Shown here: positions 41,896 to 51,021 of the stretch, in pieces | Layout of the letters: each line of letters starts with the position of its first letter | How positions within the stretch are numbered: position 1 is the stretch's first letter | Assembly (NCBI GenBank): GCA_023265625.1 | Contig: JAHFST010000006.1 | Coordinates: forward strand, 100,477 to 164,476 | DNA length: 64,000 bases | Origin: Deltaproteobacteria bacterium | Lineage (GTDB): Bacteria > UBA10199 > JACPAL01 > JAHFST01 | Direction: 5' to 3' | Notes under the pieces: generated by a model | The model's database searches: none | Told to the model about the DNA's origin: nothing | The model's input: only the letters and a program-made list of their open reading frames with translations | Position numbers and translations under genes: made by a program

Positions 41896-42456
41896 TTACG
41901 ATGATGAGACGTGAAGGCTTAGCGCTAGGGCGTGCGCTATTTTTAAAAAATTGGACAATTTGACGTCCTGCCCCCCCTTGAATCGGCTGAGCGAGACTTG
42001 GGTCAGCCCGGTGGCTTCTGACAACTCGCGTAAGGTCATCTTTTTTTGGGCCACGCAAGCAAAAAGATAGGAGGCCGCTTCTGAGAGGGTGCCGATTGGC
42101 CGTTGGGATAGCGTGCCCGGTTTGACGAGGTTGAGTTTGTCCAAATAGGGGAGATATTTCGGATCCTGTTCGGCGAGTTTTACCATGAGCGGTTTTTGCA
42201 GGCGTGTGAGCAGGAAGAAATTTGTCAGTAGTTCAAAGGGGAGCTGTCGCCCCTGTCTAATGGTTAGGGTATGTTTGTTTGGGGACCATTGGCCCGAGAC
42301 CAGGGTTGTGAAATCATCCAATTGTGAATCCTTCTTGGGGGAATTGGTAAATTGGATTTGAAGCGTGTCCTGATCCTCCCACGAAACCCCGGCAATCGGT
42401 GTTTGAATGCTTAGCTGTACGGCATTGATCCATTCATCCAATGGGACTGTTGTCAT
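41896..42456 (-). CDS. XRE-type HTH protein with N-terminal domain, partner of the kinase
   Basis: A 186-residue protein. The C-terminal part (about 138-180: MTLRELSEATGLTQVSLSRFKGG) is a helix-turn-helix of the XRE/Cro type; the first 110 or so residues form an unrecognised beta-rich domain. Its start overlaps the 3' end of the upstream kinase gene by 23 bases. In HipBA-type modules the HTH protein is the antitoxin and repressor; here the order is kinase first, HTH second, and the HTH is at the C-terminus. The antitoxin role is inference. Confidence 0.8.
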   Translation of the reverse strand: MTTVPLDEWINAVQLSIQTPIAGVSWEDQDTLQIQFTNSPKKDSQLDDFTTLVSGQWSPNKHTLTIRQGRQLPFELLTNFFLLTRLQKPLMVKLAEQDPKYLPYLDKLNLVKPGTLSQRPIGTLSEAASYLFACVAQKKMTLRELSEATGLTQVSLSRFKGGQDVKLSNFLKIAHALALSLHVSSS

Positions 42457-43189
42457 GGTGACCTCGATAAAGGCGGATGATATCGCCGATGGTTGTGACC
42501 TGTTTCATTTGATCCAATCGTGCCAGCAGGGCTTCGATGGATGCTGCATCTCGGAGTGGTACTAGGCTTCTCACCAAGGCGGGGGGTAAGTGTCGAAGTT
42601 TTCGGGATATGGGGGTGGATCGTTTCCGGATCAGTTGGCTCGCGAACCCAATCTCAAAATATTTGAGATAATCAGGGATGCTCCCCGTGTAAGGAAGAAA
42701 ACAGTGGGCCGAATCGATCAAAATAATTTTCTGCCGGGCATAATCATAGAGGTAGTTGGCATCATGTCGATCTATCTGCCCGGAGAACCAGTCAAACAGG
42801 GCGCAGTCAAAGACGTTGTTTCCCTCCAGCGTCAGGATACCTTGGTTGGTGGCGTAGGTGCGGGCATCGGGGAGATCGAGCCAGCGTTGCAGGGTGGTGG
42901 CGTTGTCCAACAGGATCAACTCCGGCACCGGGAGTCCCATCTGAACCGCCAAACGATAGGCCCAGAACTCCCGTTCTGCGAGGGAGCCGTGGGTTGGATT
43001 GATTTGACAATCCAAATGGTTCTGTCGTGAGACATGTTTGAGAAAAACTTTTCCGTAAGCAGTTTGATAAAGCGTCTGAACCGCCGTTTGGCCCCGGGAA
43101 GGATAATTTTTGGTGGCCAGAGGCAGCCGCGAGGAATGGCCGAGAATTTTTCTTAACTGCGCCGGGGGTAAAGCCGAGAGACTTTTCAT
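42434..43189 (-). CDS. HipA/PI3K-like protein kinase-fold protein
   Basis: A 251-residue protein with elements of a HipA/phosphoinositide-kinase-like fold: possible ATP-binding lysine K51 in VFLKHV, helix with E72 in AEREFWAYRL, catalytic loop D140-R-H-D-A-N145 (QIDRHDANYLYD) and metal-binding D159 in IILIDSAHCF. The lobe order is right, though the protein is much shorter than HipA (about 440). The start codon lies at the edge of a 30-bp palindrome. Followed by an HTH gene with overlap. A toxin-like kinase is inferred; the substrate is unknown. Confidence 0.75.
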   Translation of the reverse strand: MKSLSALPPAQLRKILGHSSRLPLATKNYPSRGQTAVQTLYQTAYGKVFLKHVSRQNHLDCQINPTHGSLAEREFWAYRLAVQMGLPVPELILLDNATTLQRWLDLPDARTYATNQGILTLEGNNVFDCALFDWFSGQIDRHDANYLYDYARQKIILIDSAHCFLPYTGSIPDYLKYFEIGFASQLIRKRSTPISRKLRHLPPALVRSLVPLRDAASIEALLARLDQMKQVTTIGDIIRLYRGHHDNSPIG

Positions 43190-43217
43190 AAACTAAAGTA
43201 TATATACTTTAGTTTAT
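43188..43217. promoter_or_regulatory. 30-bp perfect palindrome at the kinase start
   Basis: Left half ATAAACTAAAGTATA is followed by its exact reverse complement. It touches the kinase start codon (43187-43189). A related partial half-site (AAGTAAAGTAT) follows at about 43220. Likely the operator for the HTH protein of the module. Confidence 0.68.
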
Positions 43218-43254
43218 TAAGTAAAGTATGTTAAAATTAGGCGGGTAGAAAATT

Positions 43255-43395
43255 TCAGAATAACTTCGTTAAAAAATCAACAAATTCCCGGGCGGTTTGT
43301 AATGCTTGCTGGGCGTCTTCCTTGCGGAACTCTTCCGCCACGGGGCCGGGGTAGTTGGGCGGGTGCCTGGCACCATTTCCTGTGCTAAAAAAATC
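43255..43395 (-). pseudogene. C-terminal remnant of a HEPN-like protein (candidate)
   Basis: The minus strand encodes HPPNYPGPVAEEF, then RKEDAQQALQTAREFVDFL, ending TKLF and stop. The pattern EDA..AL..A..F..FL is that seen at the end of HEPN-domain proteins. No proper start or N-terminal half exists; the frame runs only to 43506 into the glyA start region. The terminal codons overlap the right direct repeat. A remnant broken by insertion of the kinase/HTH module is the favoured reading, but chance cannot be excluded. Confidence 0.45.
43256..43280. repeat. Right direct repeat flanking the kinase/HTH module
   Basis: A 25-bp copy of the sequence at 41862-41887, differing by one A in the A-run. 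It covers the last codons (TKLF, stop) of the HEPN-like remnant. Equal orientation on both sides fits target duplication or recombination between repeats. Confidence 0.75.
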
Positions 43396-43468
43396 TTCCA
43401 AAAAGACGCAACCTTTGTTTCGTGATCGCCGATGGGGCGGTAGGTATTCAAATTCTAAAGGGGGAATT

Positions 43469-44812
43469 ATGACCGCTTCGTTCCGATTTGTCGCTCCTGT
43501 TTCCACAAATGCAGCTATTTTGCGTGCCGCTGATCCTGAGGTGGCTGCCGCAATGGATGGGGAGGCTCATAGGCAGGAAAGCCAGCTTGTCCTCATCGCT
43601 TCCGAAAATTATGCCAGCCCCGCTGTGATGGCGGCGCAAGGATCGGTGGCGACCAACAAATATGCCGAAGGGTACCCGGATAGACGCTACTATGGCGGTT
43701 GTCAGAATGTGGACGTGATGGAAAAGTTGGCCATCGAACGGGCCTGTCGGATTTTCGGGGCTGTTCACGCGAATGTGCAACCCCATTCCGGATCCACGGC
43801 AAACATGGCTGTTTATGATGCCTGTGTTGAGCCCGGTTCGGTCATTCTTGGGATGCAGTTGGCCGCTGGTGGACATCTGACCCATGGCCATCAGGCGAGT
43901 TTTTCCGGCAAGAGATATCAACCGGTTCAGTACGGTGTGAATTCTGCAACTGGCTTGATTGATTTGAACGAGATAGAGAGTTTGGCTAAAACGCACAAAC
44001 CCGCCATGATTGTGGTTGGGGCCTCCGCCTATTCGCATGATTTCGACTACGCGGCGATTCGAGGGATCGCAGATGGTGTCGGGGCCGTATTTTGGGTCGA
44101 TATGGCCCACCCGGCAGGTCTCATCGCCGCCGGACTTCTTAATAATCCTTTGCCGTGGGCTGATATCGTCAGTACCACGACCCACAAGACCCTCCGTGGT
44201 CCGCGGGGTGGCATGCTCCTTTTGGGAAGAGATCGGGATAATCCGTTGGGATTGAAAACAGCGGGAAAAACTCCCCGAATCAAGCGTCTTAGTGAGGTGA
44301 TTGATTCAGTCAATATGCCGGGTAATCAGGGTGGGCCACTGATGCATGTGATTGCCGCCAAAGCGGTGGCGTTTGGCGAGGTGTTGCAAGATTCCTTTCA
44401 GGACTATGGCCGTGCGGTAATTGCTAATGCTCGGAGCCTTGCGGCTGGCTTGATGGAGTTGGGTTATCATGTCGTCTCCGGTGGCACGGACAATCATGTT
44501 TTTTTGGTGGACCTTAGAACAAAACATGCCGAACTACCTGGAAAAGAGGCGGAAAGAATCTTGGGGCAGGCTGGGATTGACCTCAATGCAAACATGGTTC
44601 CTGGGGATACTCAAGGACCTTTTAATCCCAGTGGTATTCGTATTGGCACGGCGGCCTTGACCAGCCGTAACATGGGGGTTGAGGAGATGAGGTTGATTGC
44701 CGGGTGGATTGATCAAGTGCTGTCTCATCCTACTGATGAGGCCCTCAGGGTATCTATTCTTGCCCAAGTAAATGAATTAACAGCTCAATTTCCCATGTAT
44801 CGCGAAGTTTAG
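43469..44812 (+). CDS. glyA: Serine hydroxymethyltransferase
   Basis: PLP enzyme converting serine and tetrahydrofolate to glycine and methylenetetrahydrofolate. The 447 residues include the PLP lysine K240 in STTTHKTLRGPRGG, HANVQPHSGSTANMAVY and NKYAEGYPDRRYYGG. The ATG at 43469 is preceded by AAAGGGGG, while the open frame extends to 43355 with no family match. gcvP starts 18 bases downstream, so glycine formation and cleavage are likely co-regulated. No glycine riboswitch pattern was found upstream. Confidence 0.96.
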   Translation: MTASFRFVAPVSTNAAILRAADPEVAAAMDGEAHRQESQLVLIASENYASPAVMAAQGSVATNKYAEGYPDRRYYGGCQNVDVMEKLAIERACRIFGAVHANVQPHSGSTANMAVYDACVEPGSVILGMQLAAGGHLTHGHQASFSGKRYQPVQYGVNSATGLIDLNEIESLAKTHKPAMIVVGASAYSHDFDYAAIRGIADGVGAVFWVDMAHPAGLIAAGLLNNPLPWADIVSTTTHKTLRGPRGGMLLLGRDRDNPLGLKTAGKTPRIKRLSEVIDSVNMPGNQGGPLMHVIAAKAVAFGEVLQDSFQDYGRAVIANARSLAAGLMELGYHVVSGGTDNHVFLVDLRTKHAELPGKEAERILGQAGIDLNANMVPGDTQGPFNPSGIRIGTAALTSRNMGVEEMRLIAGWIDQVLSHPTDEALRVSILAQVNELTAQFPMYREV

Positions 44813-44830
44813 GCAAAAAGGAGAACCGAA

Positions 44831-47800
44831 ATGGCCACGATTCCATCTACTGTCACCACGCAACGTCCCCCCTTTAACTTTGACCCAACGGCCCATGCGC
44901 AAGAATTAAGGCCGTTTTACATCGGCGCCAATGCCGCTGACCAACAGGCGATGTTGGAGGCCTTGGGGCTCAAGAGTTTGGGAGAACTCTACGGACACCT
45001 ACCGGAGGGGATTCGGTTTGACGGGCCGATCGCGGTTCCGAAGGTTTTAGACTACGAAGCCTTGGCCAAGCATTTGTGGGAAGTATCTCTGAAAAATAAT
45101 ATCCCCGAGGTTTCTTTTTTGGGTGATGGGCTGCCTCAATATGCGGTGCAAGACATTGTCCCTTTTGTCTGCGGGTTGCGCGGCCTGACGACGGCCTATA
45201 CCTCTTACCAGGCGGAGATCGGGCAGGGGACCCTGCAGGGGCTTTGGATTTATCAGTGTGTGATGCGGATGTTGACCGGGTTCGAGGCGGTCAACGCCTC
45301 GCTTTATGACCGGGCGACGGCCCTGTTTGAGGCTTGCAATACGGCGCGACGTTTGATGCCGAAGCGGAACACGATCCTGATAGCGGAGTCTGTCTATCCG
45401 GGAGATTTGGCAGTGGTTGAGACGCTGGCTCGAGAGACCGGCATGGTCATTCGGCGGGTCCCGATCAATCCTAACACCGGCGTGATCGATCCGGAAGAGG
45501 TGCGTCGTGTGGCCGCTCAAGTGGGTGGCGATCTGGCCGGGATTGTTTTTCCTCAGACCAATTCTTTGGGTTGTTTGGAAGATGTGCATGCCTTGACTGA
45601 TCTGGCCGATGAGTTGGGTGTCAAAAGTATTGCGGTGATTGATCCGATGCAGTTGGCCACCGGTGGACTGGTGCCGCCGGCGGAGTTTGGCAGTCGGAAA
45701 CAAGGGACGACGATGTTTGTCGGCGAGGGCCAGCACCTGGCGATTGGCCCCAACTTTGGCGGTCCCGGTGTGGGGATTTTTGGGATTCGTTTCAATGAAG
45801 CGGACAAGCTATCGATTCGCCAGACCCCTGGCCGATTTGTGGGACAGGGAAAGGATGTGGAGGGTGCCGATGCCCATCTTTTGGTGCTTTCCACCCGCGA
45901 ACAACATATCCGGCGGGAAAAGGCGACCTCGAATATTTGCACCAATCAGGCCTTTGTGGCGTTGGCCATCGGGGCGTCGATCTTGGCCCGAGGTGAAGAG
46001 GGGATGGCCGCCTCCTGCAAAAAAGGTCATGACAGCGCCCACCGGATGGCGGATATTTTGGCCGAATTCCCCGGTGTGAGACTCCGTTTTGCAGGCGCCT
46101 TTTGGAATGAATTTGTGTTGGAGACCTCGCAGGATGCGGATGACTTGATCGAGGCGGCCCGGCAAAAAGGCATACATCTTGGGGTGAATGTCTCGCGACG
46201 GATTGGAGATGGCAACAATCGTTCGATCCTAATTTCGTTTGGAGATATTCATTCGCCCGATAATTTGCAACAATTGGTCCTGTTTTTCACCGAGCAATTT
46301 GGCATAGGTGACGCTTTGGCAGGCCCAGCGGTCAAGGTGCCGGCGGTTTTCTTGCGCGAGGCGGCGGTTGGTTTGCCCCAAATTCCGGATGCCGCTTTGC
46401 GGGCCTACTACAGTGCCTTGGATGCCCTCAATGTCAGCCCGGACGATGCGGTTTTTCCGTTGGGTTCTTGCACGATGAAGTACAACCCGCGCATCAATGA
46501 TTGGGCCGCGGCGCTGGCCGGTTTTTCCCAGGCCCATCCCGAGGCCCCGGTGGCAGATGTGCAGGGGAGCCTCCAGGTTCTTTATGAAATCGATCATTGG
46601 TTTAAGGGGATCACCGGGTTAGCGGGTGTGACTACCCAGCCGGTGGCAGGGGCGCAGGGAGAGTTGGTGGCCCTGAAGATGTTCCAAGCCTATCATGCCG
46701 ATCAACATGCTGGTGAAGCGCGCAGGATTATCTTAATCCCTCACTCCGCCCACGGGACGAATCCGGCCACGGCGGCGACAGCGGGTTACGACATTGTGGA
46801 AATTAAGGCGGATGCGACTGGCAAGATGGATATGGACCACGTTCGAGAATTGGTGGCCAACCATGGTCGCCAGATCGCCGGCGTGATGGTGACCAACCCC
46901 AATACCTCCGGTGTGTTTGAGACCCAATTCAAGGAAATGGCCGAGCTCATCCACGGTGTGGAGGGATTGGTGTTTATGGATGGGGCCAATATGAATGCCA
47001 TTGCTGGTTGGGCAAATCTAGGGGCGATGGGGGTCGATGCGGTCCACAATAACCTCCACAAGACCTGGTCGATTCCGCATGGTGGCGGTGGCCCGGGGGA
47101 CGGGATGGTGGCCGTCTCCGAAAAATTAGTGAATTATCTGCCCGGTGAGCAGATTGTTTTGGGTGCTGACGGGATTTATCGACCGGTTCCTGCCGAAAAG
47201 AGTATTGGTTCCATCCATCGTCATTGGGGGAACTTTGCCCACAAGGTGAGGGCCTATGCTTACCTGCTGGCCTTGGGACAGGAAGGGATTCCGCAGATGT
47301 CCGGGGTGGCGGTCCTTTCGGCACGCTATCTGTATCAGAAGCTCTCCCAAGTTTATCAGACCATTCCCGTCACCTCGGCACAAGATCCCGTCATGCATGA
47401 GTTCATCCTGACCTTGTCTTCGGAGCAATTCAGGGCAATCAACACAAAAACAAAATTGACTGACACTCAGATTATCGCACGCATGGGCAAAATTTTCTTG
47501 GACTTTGGTCTCCATGCCCCGACGGTGGCCTTTCCTGAGGCAAAAGGCTTGATGATTGAGCCGACGGAGAGTTTCACCAAGGCGGAGTTGGATCGCTTTG
47601 TGGAGGTGGTGTTGGCAATCCATGCGCTTGTCATGGAGCACCCGGAGGTATTGTTGAGCGCGCCCCATTTCACTCCGGTGCGGCGCATCGATGATGTGCT
47701 GGCCAACCGAAATTTGCTTGTCTCGGCCCAATTGGATGACTTGCCAGTGATCCCGAACCAGGCCCTGCGAATTCCCCCGGCCCAACTGCATCAAATGTCG

Positions 47801-47869
47801 GTCGAAGAAATTGCTCAAAGGATCGTTGCCGCCCACGAGGCCGTGGTGCCGATGGCGCACGCTGGGTGA
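44831..47869 (+). CDS. gcvP: Glycine dehydrogenase (decarboxylating), P protein, single-chain
   Basis: Decarboxylates glycine and passes the aminomethyl group to lipoylated GcvH. The 1012 residues carry both halves found as separate subunits in some bacteria: N-terminal half (about 1-480; CTNQAFVALAIG) and C-terminal half (about 490-1012) with PLP lysine K744 in NNLHKTWSIPHGGGGPGDG. The C-terminal half also has GSCTMKYNPR and HSAHGTNPATA. The gene follows glyA in the same direction. GcvT, GcvH and lipoamide dehydrogenase are not in the window, so the system is completed elsewhere. Confidence 0.95.
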   Translation: MATIPSTVTTQRPPFNFDPTAHAQELRPFYIGANAADQQAMLEALGLKSLGELYGHLPEGIRFDGPIAVPKVLDYEALAKHLWEVSLKNNIPEVSFLGDGLPQYAVQDIVPFVCGLRGLTTAYTSYQAEIGQGTLQGLWIYQCVMRMLTGFEAVNASLYDRATALFEACNTARRLMPKRNTILIAESVYPGDLAVVETLARETGMVIRRVPINPNTGVIDPEEVRRVAAQVGGDLAGIVFPQTNSLGCLEDVHALTDLADELGVKSIAVIDPMQLATGGLVPPAEFGSRKQGTTMFVGEGQHLAIGPNFGGPGVGIFGIRFNEADKLSIRQTPGRFVGQGKDVEGADAHLLVLSTREQHIRREKATSNICTNQAFVALAIGASILARGEEGMAASCKKGHDSAHRMADILAEFPGVRLRFAGAFWNEFVLETSQDADDLIEAARQKGIHLGVNVSRRIGDGNNRSILISFGDIHSPDNLQQLVLFFTEQFGIGDALAGPAVKVPAVFLREAAVGLPQIPDAALRAYYSALDALNVSPDDAVFPLGSCTMKYNPRINDWAAALAGFSQAHPEAPVADVQGSLQVLYEIDHWFKGITGLAGVTTQPVAGAQGELVALKMFQAYHADQHAGEARRIILIPHSAHGTNPATAATAGYDIVEIKADATGKMDMDHVRELVANHGRQIAGVMVTNPNTSGVFETQFKEMAELIHGVEGLVFMDGANMNAIAGWANLGAMGVDAVHNNLHKTWSIPHGGGGPGDGMVAVSEKLVNYLPGEQIVLGADGIYRPVPAEKSIGSIHRHWGNFAHKVRAYAYLLALGQEGIPQMSGVAVLSARYLYQKLSQVYQTIPVTSAQDPVMHEFILTLSSEQFRAINTKTKLTDTQIIARMGKIFLDFGLHAPTVAFPEAKGLMIEPTESFTKAELDRFVEVVLAIHALVMEHPEVLLSAPHFTPVRRIDDVLANRNLLVSAQLDDLPVIPNQALRIPPAQLHQMSVEEIAQRIVAAHEAVVPMAHAG

Positions 47870-47876
47870 GGTTTTC

Positions 47877-50039
47877 ATGGCGATTCCGCAACTCCTAACC
47901 AATATCACCCCTGTTGCCTTGCAACAGGCGGGACTTAGCCCAGATCGCGTTGCTTGTTTGAACGGCTGGTTGGGCGGGCTTTCGGCTGATTTATCTCCCC
48001 GGCAGGTTTGGCAACAGGTCACGAAGGTCCTGACTCCGGACGATCCCTTTGACGTTCATGATTTGTTTTACCGATCGATTTACGCCACGGAGTTGGCCGC
48101 CGGTCAGCCGGCGCCTATTTGGTTGCCGGATGAGGCGACGGTGCGGGATTCTCGGATCACTTCATTGATGAGTCATGCGGGGGTGGCCGACTATGGTGAG
48201 TTGCATGAGTGGTCGGTGCGGCGGCCGGAGGATTTTTGGCGGGTTGTGCTGGATCGCGCCGATGTTCGTTTTCGTCAATTTCCTGAACGAATTTTAGGGG
48301 AGGCCACCGGGCCGGGGCGCCCCGAGTGGTTGGTGGGGGCGCGGTTCAATATTGTCGATACCTTGTTGCAGGCCCATCCCAACTCGGTGGCGTTTATCTA
48401 CCAGGATGAAACTTGTGAACGAAAAGAAGTTACCTACGGCGAGTTGTCCGAACTCAGTAGTCGCGTGGCGGATGGTCTTCAGCAGCGAGGACTAAAACCG
48501 GGGGATCGGGTGGCGCTGTATCTGCCTCGTAATTTGGCCGGGGTAGTTTCGTATCTGGGTATCCTGCGCGCCGGGATGGTGGCCGTGATGATGGCGGAGA
48601 CCTTGGCGGCCCCGGAGCTTAAGACGCGTTTGGAGATGACCCGGCCGAAATTAGTCATTACCCAAGATGAAATGGGGACAACGGGAAAAAGTTTTGGACT
48701 CTACGAAAAATTGACTCGAGTCAGCAATGTTCCAGCCGTGGTGTTTCCGCGTGATGGATGTGGGCCGTTGCTGCGTTCGGGGGATCACGGCTGGGAGCAA
48801 TTTTTAGGTGATGAAGATAATGTGTCATCGGTGGCCCTGACAACCCATGACCCGATTACAGTCTTGTTTTCGTCTGGTACTACGGCCAAACCCAAGGCGA
48901 TCGTCTGGGATGGGGCGACGGCCATCAAGGCGGGGATCGACGGCTGGTTCCAAGATATTGGTCCGAGTGATCGGGTCATGAGCAGTTCGAGCGGCCTGGG
49001 TTGGATGGTGGGGCCCAAGTATATCTTGATGGCCCTGATGAATCAGGCGGCGATGGCGGTGTACGGAGGGAATCCCAAGGGGAAGGGATTTGTTCAATTT
49101 GTGCAAGAGGGCGGCGTGACCTTGTTGGGTTTAGTCCCGGCCCTGGTGCGTGATTGGCGTGAGACGGGGGTTTTGCATGGGGCGGATTGGTCGGCGATCC
49201 GTAGTTTTGCGAATACGGGTGAGTGTAGTTATGATCCGGATGTTCGTTGGCTGGCTTCTCGGGTGCCGGGTTATGCCCCCGTCTTGGAGACCTGCGGGGG
49301 GACGGAGCTGGGGGGGACCTATGTCTCCGGGGTGATGGCCGAATCGAATGTTCCGTGTGCCGGTGTGCCTACCTTGGGAGTTGAAGTTTGTATCTTGAAT
49401 GAGGTGGGTGCTGAGTCGGATCAAGGAGAGGTTTTTTTGGGGGCGGATAGTTTGGGATTGTCGCGGCAATTGGTGGGCCGAGATCATGATGAGGTTTATT
49501 TGAATGGAGTGCCTCCTGGTCCCAGGGGACAGGTGCTGCGTAGTCATGGTGATGCGGCCAGGCGTCGACTGGATACGATTCAGGTCGATGGCCGGGTCGA
49601 CGATGTGAAAAATATCAACGGTATCAAGGTAAGTCTTGCCGCGGTGGATGCCGTGGTTGCCGGGATGGGGGAGGTTGCCAAGGCGGCTTCTTTAACGGTG
49701 GAACGGGATGGGGAACGTCGTGAACGCCTGGTGGTTGTGGTCTCCCCGAAGCCGGGGTTTGCCCTGCAAGCTGATGCGGACTGGTTGGCTTTGGTCAAAA
49801 AGAGGATCAAAGAGCACATGGATCCACTGATCGAGGTCTCGGAGGTCCGAGTTCTGTCAGAATTTCCCGCGGAGTTCTATACGGGGACGAACAAGTTGGT
49901 CCGCAAGGCGGTGATCAAATGGTATCGCGCATTGACCCATCACGTGCCAGCGGCAGCGCGGGTGATCGGACCATTACAAGAGGTGATTGCCGGGGCGGCG
50001 GATCAGGTTGCGCTGGAAGCGCTGATCGGTCGTGGTTAG
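47877..50039 (+). CDS. AMP-forming acyl-CoA synthetase (acetyl/acetoacetyl-CoA synthetase type)
   Basis: Adenylate-forming ligase of 720 residues, activating a carboxylic acid through an acyl-AMP to a CoA thioester. Motifs: VLFSSGTTAKPKAIVW (329-344, P-loop) and C-terminal lysine region GTNKLVRK (about K673). A long N-terminal region before the AMP-binding domain (about 1-150) resembles acetyl-CoA synthetases. The ATG at 47877, 8 bases after the gcvP stop, is used; the open frame begins at 47811 within gcvP. The substrate is not determined. After the TAG the same frame stays open for 39 codons; see findings. Confidence 0.9.
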   Translation: MAIPQLLTNITPVALQQAGLSPDRVACLNGWLGGLSADLSPRQVWQQVTKVLTPDDPFDVHDLFYRSIYATELAAGQPAPIWLPDEATVRDSRITSLMSHAGVADYGELHEWSVRRPEDFWRVVLDRADVRFRQFPERILGEATGPGRPEWLVGARFNIVDTLLQAHPNSVAFIYQDETCERKEVTYGELSELSSRVADGLQQRGLKPGDRVALYLPRNLAGVVSYLGILRAGMVAVMMAETLAAPELKTRLEMTRPKLVITQDEMGTTGKSFGLYEKLTRVSNVPAVVFPRDGCGPLLRSGDHGWEQFLGDEDNVSSVALTTHDPITVLFSSGTTAKPKAIVWDGATAIKAGIDGWFQDIGPSDRVMSSSSGLGWMVGPKYILMALMNQAAMAVYGGNPKGKGFVQFVQEGGVTLLGLVPALVRDWRETGVLHGADWSAIRSFANTGECSYDPDVRWLASRVPGYAPVLETCGGTELGGTYVSGVMAESNVPCAGVPTLGVEVCILNEVGAESDQGEVFLGADSLGLSRQLVGRDHDEVYLNGVPPGPRGQVLRSHGDAARRRLDTIQVDGRVDDVKNINGIKVSLAAVDAVVAGMGEVAKAASLTVERDGERRERLVVVVSPKPGFALQADADWLALVKKRIKEHMDPLIEVSEVRVLSEFPAEFYTGTNKLVRKAVIKWYRALTHHVPAAARVIGPLQEVIAGAADQVALEALIGRG

Positions 50040-50100
50040 TCCGAGGCCTTGCGTGCCGCCTTACGGTCCTTTGGCAAGGCCCCCGTAGTGACAACAGCGG

Positions 50101-50868
50101 ATGATGGTGTCCCCAGCGGCTGCCCCATGGTGGCAACTGCAGCCGCCGCACCCAGATGAAGTCCTTTTTATCGCTATCCATCAGGCGTACGAACTTTGGT
50201 TTAAAGTCATTATCAAATCGTTGGAAGATTCCATGGTGGACATGCAGGTGGGTAAGCCTTGGTCGGCGTATCATCATATCAGACGGGCGGTGAAGATTAT
50301 GGAATTGTTGGTGAAGCAAATTAGCATCTTGGAAACAATGGATCCGGCCAGTTTCCTCGTTTTTCGGGGGGAACTCAACCCGGCCAGTGGTTTTCAGTCG
50401 GTCCAATTTCGTGAGATCGAGTTTTTGATGGGACTCAAACAACCTGGATTTCTCAAAGTTTTTGCGTCGGAGCCGGATCTGCAAGAAGCCCTGCGCAGAC
50501 GATTGGAGGGGCCGGATCTGGAGAGCGAATTGTACGCCCTCTTGATTCGTATGCGCTACCCCATCCCCGCGACGGTTCCCGTCACTCCTTTGGATGAATT
50601 ATCGGAGCGAGATCGAGCCGCCGCCCTCGAGGCACTCAAACAGATCTACCTCCATCCCGCGGAGCACAGCGTGGTTTACTCCCTCTTGGAAAGCCTGGTC
50701 GACCTCTCCACCCAACTGGGCCACTGGCGCGACAACCATGTCCGGGTGGTGAGCCGGTTGATTGGCGACAAGATGGGAACCGGCGGATCAGAAGGGGTTG
50801 GCTATTTAAAGGCCACCCGCGCCAAAAAGCCTTTCCCGCTCCTGATGGAAGTTCGGACCGTTTTATGA
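50101..50868 (+). CDS. kynA: Tryptophan 2,3-dioxygenase, short N-terminus
   Basis: Heme dioxygenase opening the indole ring of tryptophan to give N-formylkynurenine. 255 residues with catalytic-side H27 in IAIHQAYELWFKV, FRGELNPASGFQSVQFREIE (substrate loop), heme-ligand H213 in WRDNHVRVVSRLIG and GTGGSEGVGYLKA. The usual N-terminal segment with the YxxYL motif before HHDE is missing; a stop at 50089-50091 blocks upstream extension in this frame. The protein begins MMVSPAAAPWW. It may still work, or reflect an N-terminal loss. No kynureninase or formamidase is adjacent. Confidence 0.88.
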   Translation: MMVSPAAAPWWQLQPPHPDEVLFIAIHQAYELWFKVIIKSLEDSMVDMQVGKPWSAYHHIRRAVKIMELLVKQISILETMDPASFLVFRGELNPASGFQSVQFREIEFLMGLKQPGFLKVFASEPDLQEALRRRLEGPDLESELYALLIRMRYPIPATVPVTPLDELSERDRAAALEALKQIYLHPAEHSVVYSLLESLVDLSTQLGHWRDNHVRVVSRLIGDKMGTGGSEGVGYLKATRAKKPFPLLMEVRTVL

Positions 50869-51021
50869 TGACCCCTAGCCTAAAAAAGAAATTTGAATTC
50901 TATGGGGGTCTTGTGTTCTTGGAGGCCGAAAGATCTTTCTCATCTACCAGAGAGGGGGTATTCCCTAAGCTTTCTGCGACGGTTTGATGCAAGGTTGCTT
51001 CTTCGGTGCGGATGGTCTCCG

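Noticed and set aside
41849..42058. A 69-codon minus-strand frame after hisG
   Set aside because: It overlaps the HTH gene in another frame and shares only the IFLTKLF codons with the HEPN-like remnant because of the direct repeat.
43200..43468. Glycine riboswitch upstream of glyA
   Set aside because: No tandem aptamer pattern or suitable hairpins are visible; the region instead carries the palindrome, a direct repeat and the HEPN-like remnant.
47126..48022. A 298-codon minus-strand frame across gcvP and the synthetase start
   Set aside because: Both plus-strand genes are strongly conserved; the antisense frame has no recognisable motif and no ribosome site.
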